DNA of 29,060 bases from CALBPI01 sp038533155 (lineage in GTDB: Bacteria; Pseudomonadota; Gammaproteobacteria; Steroidobacterales; Woeseiaceae): contig JBCAZH010000039.1 in the NCBI GenBank assembly GCA_038533155.1, positions 1 to 29,060 on the forward strand, written 5' to 3'. The notes under the pieces were generated by a model. The model ran no database searches and was not told where the DNA came from. It worked only from the letters and a program-made list of their open reading frames with translations. Of this stretch, positions 25,380 to 29,060 are shown one piece after another (position 1 is the stretch's first letter; the number at the start of each line of letters is the position of its first letter). The position numbers and the translations under genes are program-made.

Positions 25380-26635
25380 GTGCGGGTTTGTCCCGTACCC
25401 CGTACGACATGTTTATAACTTGTGAGCTCCGCGGTGCCGACCGGACCACGCGCATGGAACTTACCCGTTGAGATACCAATCTCTGCGCCCAATCCAAACT
25501 CACCGCCGTCCGCGAACTGAGTCGACGCGTTGTGCATAACGATCGCGCTATCGACCTCGGCAAGAAATCGGCTCGCAACTAACGCATCCGAACAGACAAT
25601 GGCGTCGGTATGACCCGATCCGTACCGTGCAATGTGCGTTATGGCCGCCTCTGTATCGGCAACGATAGCAACCGACAGTACCGGCGCAAGATACTCTGTC
25701 GTCCAGTCTTCTTCCGAGACTGCATCTATTCGAGAGTCAAGCGACTGCACGGACGCGTCTCCACGCAATTCGCACCCCGCCTGAATCAGTGCATCGATCA
25801 GCGCGCGTTTCGAATCGGTAGGCCACCGCTCATCGATCAACAACGTCTCAAGCGCACCGCATATGCCCACTCGCCGCATCTTGGCATTCACAACGACTTC
25901 AGACGCCATAGTTAAGTCGGCCGTATGGTGCACGAAGGTATGGCACAGCCCTTCCAAATGTCCAATCACGGGCACTCGGGCATCGGCTTGAACCCGCTCG
26001 ACTAAGCTGCGGCCACCCCTAGGGACCACCACGTCTACAGCGCCGTGCAGCCCACTCAACAAAGCACCGACCCAATCACGATCCTGTGAAGGGACGAGCT
26101 GCACCGCATCTTCCGGTAATCCAGCTTCAGCGAGCCCCTGCCTCACTGAACTTGCAATCGCGCGCGTACTCTTTGCGCTATCGCTACCGCCTCGGAGAAT
26201 CACCGCATTGCCGGCCTTCAAACAAATAGCCGCGGCGTCGGCAGTCACGTTGGGTCGACTCTCATACACGATCCCAATCACGCCAAGCGGAACACTCACA
26301 CGAGAGATTGTCAGTCCGTTCGGGCGTTGTCGCTCTTCAAGCACACGACCGAGCGGATCGTCGAGTGCCGCGATCGCGGTCACCGCATCGGCGATCGCCG
26401 CGATTCGTCCAGCGTCGAGAGCCAGTCGATCGACGAAAGCCGCGGACAACGCCTGTTCTTTCGCGCGCGCAATATCGTCTCGATTGGCAACTAAGATCTT
26501 CTCCGTGTCCGAAGTAATCTGCTGTGCGATTAGCGTCAACGCACGATCACGTGCGTCTCTCGAGCTTCGTGCCAAAACGTGGCTTGCGCGGCGCGCGGCT
26601 ATGGCAAGTGATTGAGATTCTTGTGGGTCGATCAT
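25376..26635 (-). CDS. proA: Glutamate-5-semialdehyde dehydrogenase (gamma-glutamyl phosphate reductase)
   Basis: A 419-residue enzyme reducing gamma-glutamyl phosphate to glutamate-5-semialdehyde with NADPH, step 2 of proline synthesis. Typical parts are LGVIGIVYESRPNVTADAAAICLKAGNAVILRGGSDS, VVPRGGRSLVERVQ, the catalytic Cys in RRVGICGALETLL, GSGHTDAIV and the C-terminal GRFHARGPVGTAELTSYKHVV-like end. Length is as expected. ATG at 26635 overlaps the proB stop by 4 bases (ATGA), so the two are coupled. Its TAA overlaps the end of aceK on the other strand by 4 bp; there is no room for a terminator between the convergent genes. Soluble cytoplasmic enzyme. Confidence 0.97.
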   Translation of the reverse strand: MIDPQESQSLAIAARRASHVLARSSRDARDRALTLIAQQITSDTEKILVANRDDIARAKEQALSAAFVDRLALDAGRIAAIADAVTAIAALDDPLGRVLEERQRPNGLTISRVSVPLGVIGIVYESRPNVTADAAAICLKAGNAVILRGGSDSAKSTRAIASSVRQGLAEAGLPEDAVQLVPSQDRDWVGALLSGLHGAVDVVVPRGGRSLVERVQADARVPVIGHLEGLCHTFVHHTADLTMASEVVVNAKMRRVGICGALETLLIDERWPTDSKRALIDALIQAGCELRGDASVQSLDSRIDAVSEEDWTTEYLAPVLSVAIVADTEAAITHIARYGSGHTDAIVCSDALVASRFLAEVDSAIVMHNASTQFADGGEFGLGAEIGISTGKFHARGPVGTAELTSYKHVVRGTGQTRT

Positions 26636-27747
26636 GAATTGTGGTCTCCATCATGGACGACCAAGTCGTCGCGATGGATCAATGGCCGACGCCTTTGGGT
26701 GCCGGATTTTGAAACACGTTGAGCTGCAACCTCGACGCTCGACAAACCCGCGAGACCAACCGCGACTTCTTTATGGTCAGCATCCTCAATCGATAAACAG
26801 TCTCCGAGTTCGAAATCACCCGTAACACTCGCAACTCCGACCGCTAGGAGGCTCCTACCATTGCGCAATGCTGCTACGGCACCGCTGTCTACTTGCACCA
26901 CGGCGTCGCGCCCCACCATCCCGGCGATCCAACGCCTTCGTGCGCGACCAGGCTGACTTTTCGATGCGCAGACCGTCGCATCAGCGCCAGCGGCGAGCGC
27001 CGCCAGCGCGTGATTCGGTTTACCGTTTCCGATGATCACAGTCGCGCCCGCCCGAGTCGCCCTTTGCGCGGCGATCAACTTGCTGCGCATCCCGCCGGTT
27101 CCGACGTCGGAGCCACTCTCACCAGCGAGCTCCAGTGTTTTCTCGGTAATCGTCTCGATCCACGGAATCAAGGTGGCGGGGCGCGTCGACTTGGGCGGTG
27201 CGCTTAGCAAACCCGGCACATCGCTCAGCAAAAGTAGACAGTCCGCATCGATCATTTGCGCGACCCGCGCGGCCAGCTGATCGTTGTCGCCGTATCTCAG
27301 CTCCTCCGTCGCGACGGTATCATTTTCATTGATCACCGCGATGCACCCGCGCGTATGCAATGCCGCGAGCGTCGCTCGCGCATTCAGATGTCGCCGTCGA
27401 TGCTCTGTATCCGCCGGTGTTAACAAGACTTGGCCAATGGACACACCCACCGATTCAAATGCCTTTTGCCATGCCCGCGACAGATGGACTTGGCCGACGG
27501 AAGCACACGCCTGTTTCTCTGGGATATCCGACGGGGCAATGTTACCCACCCTCCCGAGGGCAACAGCACCTGAAGACACTACCGTCACGCGAGTACCGCG
27601 ACTAACCCAAGCCGCGATATCCTCCGCAAGGCTCGCCAACCAAACATCCCGCAGTCCCGTGTCGTCGACCAGCAAAGACGAGCCAATCTTGACGACGACA
27701 CTGACGCTCTGTGCGAGCACACCGGCGGCTGATTGCGGCGAGGACAT
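26632..27747 (-). CDS. proB: Glutamate 5-kinase with PUA domain
   Basis: A 371-residue enzyme that phosphorylates glutamate, the committed and normally proline-inhibited step of proline synthesis. The amino-acid-kinase domain spans about residues 15-265 (VVVKIGSSLLVDDTG, INENDTVATEELRYGDNDQLAARVA, GTGGMRSKLIAAQRATRAG); a PUA domain follows (about 285-360; DSGAVAALRNGRSLLAVGVASVTGDFELGD). Length is that of the long, PUA-containing form. It lies 19 bp after ilvH and overlaps proA by 4 bp. No strong ribosome site precedes the ATG at 27747; translation may depend on ilvH. In many genomes proB follows obgE; that is not the case here. Confidence 0.97.
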   Translation of the reverse strand: MSSPQSAAGVLAQSVSVVVKIGSSLLVDDTGLRDVWLASLAEDIAAWVSRGTRVTVVSSGAVALGRVGNIAPSDIPEKQACASVGQVHLSRAWQKAFESVGVSIGQVLLTPADTEHRRRHLNARATLAALHTRGCIAVINENDTVATEELRYGDNDQLAARVAQMIDADCLLLLSDVPGLLSAPPKSTRPATLIPWIETITEKTLELAGESGSDVGTGGMRSKLIAAQRATRAGATVIIGNGKPNHALAALAAGADATVCASKSQPGRARRRWIAGMVGRDAVVQVDSGAVAALRNGRSLLAVGVASVTGDFELGDCLSIEDADHKEVAVGLAGLSSVEVAAQRVSKSGTQRRRPLIHRDDLVVHDGDHNS

Positions 27748-27766
27748 TCAGGTTACACGCAGGCGC

Positions 27767-28312
27767 TCAGCTTTCGTTGGCAACGCGAGCCACGAGTGCT
27801 GCCACGTCCGGCATGGCTTCACCGGCAAGGACGGTCGCGCCGCGCGAGATGCCGAGACTACCGCTGCGAACTAAGGCGACGATAGTGCCGTGGTTGAGGA
27901 GCTCCGCAACAAACCGGTCGACCTTGGCTGTCGCGTTAGCGTACTCGATGGTAAAGGCGCCGGGGTGTTCATCGAGGACGCGAGCGCCGGCGTCGACACA
28001 AAACGCTGAAACAGTTTCCAGTGAGCTCACTGGCACGCGTAGCTTGATCAGTGCAAGCTCGCGCTCGAAGTGATCACCCAAGGTCATATCATGCAAATCA
28101 ACCACATCGATCAATTTGCAAATCTGGCGCGAGATCTGTTCGAGCGCGGAATCCGAACCACTCGTCACAACGGTTAAGCGAGAAATTGCGGGGTCTTCCG
28201 TCGGCGCCACGTTCAACGACTCGATGTTGTACCCACGGGTCGAAAACATCCCTGTGAGCCGCGTCAACACACCGACTTCATTCTGGACCAGCACTGAGAT
28301 TACGTGACGCAT
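27767..28312 (-). CDS. ilvH: Acetolactate synthase small (regulatory) subunit
   Basis: A 181-residue regulatory subunit (E. coli IlvH is 163). The N-terminal ACT domain (about 1-75) is clear: MRHVISVLVQNEVGVLTRLTGMF, TRGYNIESLNVAPTED and SRLTVVTSG. A second ACT-like part follows (KLIDVVDLHD to about 160). The small subunit binds valine and stimulates and inhibits the large subunit of acetolactate synthase. AAGGTG lies about 6 bases before the ATG at 28312. The large-subunit gene is on the opposite strand, 123 bp away, instead of directly upstream in the same operon. proB follows after 19 bp, so ilvH, proB and proA may be one transcript. Confidence 0.94.
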   Translation of the reverse strand: MRHVISVLVQNEVGVLTRLTGMFSTRGYNIESLNVAPTEDPAISRLTVVTSGSDSALEQISRQICKLIDVVDLHDMTLGDHFERELALIKLRVPVSSLETVSAFCVDAGARVLDEHPGAFTIEYANATAKVDRFVAELLNHGTIVALVRSGSLGISRGATVLAGEAMPDVAALVARVANES

Positions 28313-28435
28313 GAATCACCTTAGAATCAACAGTCGGGATAGTCGCGCAAGGATCGTCCTATTGCAATGCATTAGGGGTTCCAACACACTCATAAAGCAC
28401 CTGTAATTTCACCGCCAAAGGCGGCAACGTTTCAA
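28313..28435. promoter_or_regulatory. Divergent ilvH/ilvB intergenic region
   Basis: This 123-bp interval should hold promoters for both ilvH (minus) and the large-subunit gene (plus). I find no exact consensus promoter; the GC stem-loop near 28412 is the clearest structure. Shared control by one regulator would be a simple way to keep the two subunits balanced, but no regulator gene or known operator is recognised. Confidence 0.45.
28412..28424. repeat. Short stem-loop just upstream of the ilvB start
   Basis: CCGCC-AAA-GGCGG forms a 5-bp GC stem with a 3-base loop, ending 11 bases before the ATG at 28436. In RNA it could cover or sit next to the ribosome site of the acetolactate synthase gene. 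I find no leader peptide rich in branched-chain codons, so there is no sign of the classical ilv attenuator. A chance hairpin is quite possible. Confidence 0.3.
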
Positions 28436-29060
28436 ATGAATCTACCTGCAGAATCTCTCGACGATCAGCACCCACTTCACGGCACAACAATGTCCGGCGC
28501 CGAGATGATTGTGCAGGTCATTGCAGACGAACAAGTCGGTGTGATTTTCGGCTACAGCGGCGGTGCGATCTTGCCGACGTACGATGCTGTGTTTCGCTAC
28601 AACCAACAAAACCGCGATGAGCAGGACAACGCAGCGCTGCCCCTGGTTGTGCCGGCCAACGAACAAGGTGCTGGTTTCATGGCAGCGGGTTATTCCCGAG
28701 CAACGGGGATGGTCGGTACCGCGATGGTCACCTCGGGTCCTGGTGCGACCAACATGGTCACGCCGGTAAGAGACTGCGCTGCCGATTCGATACCGCTGGT
28801 TGTCATCTGCGGCCAAGTACCGCGTGCAGCGATCGGCACAGACGCTTTCCAAGAGGCACCGATCTCTGCCGTGATGGGTTCCGTCGCCAAACACGTGTTC
28901 TTGGTCACCGATCCTGAGCGGCTTGAGGCGACCGTTCGGACTGCCTACGAAATCGCCAGAACCGGGCGACCGGGTCCGGTGGTCATCGACGTTCCAAAAG
29001 ACATCCAGAACTGGCAAGGCACTTTTAACGGTAGAAGCCGATTACCGATCCCAGGCTATC
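28436..29060 (+). CDS. ilvB: Acetolactate synthase large (catalytic) subunit, N-terminal part
   Basis: The first 208 codons of a thiamine-diphosphate enzyme that makes acetolactate or acetohydroxybutyrate for valine, leucine and isoleucine. The N-terminal TPP-binding domain shows MSGAEMIVQVIADEQVGVIFGYSGGAILPTYDAVF, the catalytic Glu76 in PANEQGAGFMAAGYSRATG, and TSGPGATNMVTPVRDCAADSIPLVVICGQV, then FQEAP and PGPVVIDVPKD, all standard. The reading frame is open to the right edge. ATG at 28436 is the most upstream start; a later ATG at 28490, which opens MSGAEMI, would remove a poorly conserved leader, and neither has a good ribosome site. The symbol is given for the large-subunit class; ilvI or ilvG would be equally acceptable. 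Confidence 0.93.
   Translation, partial: MNLPAESLDDQHPLHGTTMSGAEMIVQVIADEQVGVIFGYSGGAILPTYDAVFRYNQQNRDEQDNAALPLVVPANEQGAGFMAAGYSRATGMVGTAMVTSGPGATNMVTPVRDCAADSIPLVVICGQVPRAAIGTDAFQEAPISAVMGSVAKHVFLVTDPERLEATVRTAYEIARTGRPGPVVIDVPKDIQNWQGTFNGRSRLPIPGY

Noticed and set aside
28442..29017. Long minus-strand open frame across the ilvB gene
   Set aside because: Antisense to an unmistakable acetolactate synthase frame; it has no recognisable motif and its composition (His, Arg, Cys rich) is that of a shadow frame.

Overview
The window looks like chromosomal DNA of a moderately GC-rich Gammaproteobacterium. Supporting signs are NADP-type isocitrate dehydrogenase followed directly by AceK, proBA, ilvH/ilvB, a PlpD-like patatin autotransporter, a LemA/M48 peptidase pair, and dense gene packing with many GTG or TTG starts. 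I cannot name the genus. I see no tRNA, rRNA, insertion sequence, prophage or CRISPR array.

Region 1 (1-7701, minus strand) is a tight operon-like run. It starts with a TlpA-type thioredoxin and an exported coiled-coil/beta protein. Two large periplasmic TPR proteins, a TPR lipoprotein and a small exported protein with a conserved C-terminal block follow, and the run ends with an ExbB/TolQ-like and an ExbD/TolR-like subunit (the last cut by the window edge). The set resembles the proton-driven, TPR-rich envelope machines related to the Myxococcus Agl/Glt apparatus. The ExbD-like subunit carries Asn where the proton-carrying Asp is expected.

Region 2 (7702-13039) has a 395-bp gene-free stretch with a CRP-like palindrome and a second inverted repeat, then apbE on the minus strand. 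Divergent from apbE runs lemA, an M48 membrane metallopeptidase and a SYLF-domain protein, ending against an EexN-like lipoprotein gene on the other strand. Region 3 (13106-19989) holds an MFS-acyltransferase fusion and, overlapping it tail to tail, a 1313-residue protein. That protein joins an AAA_35-type ATPase, one membrane helix, a helical linker, a proprotein-convertase P-like domain and beta-propeller repeats; it is the most unusual gene here. A RIO/Kdo-kinase-like gene diverges from it and is followed by an 86-residue unknown.

Region 4 (19997-25379) has a patatin/POTRA/barrel protein (type Vd secretion) divergent from icd-aceK, which pairs an enzyme with its own regulatory kinase/phosphatase. 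Region 5 (25376-29060) has proA and proB (overlapping by ATGA) behind ilvH on the minus strand. The acetolactate synthase large subunit lies divergently on the plus strand and is cut by the edge. Separating ilvB from ilvH in opposite directions is not the usual operon order.

Starts were chosen by reading frame, Shine-Dalgarno spacing and neighbour overlap. Domain calls are from motif recognition by eye, without database searches; sites given to the base may be off by one.
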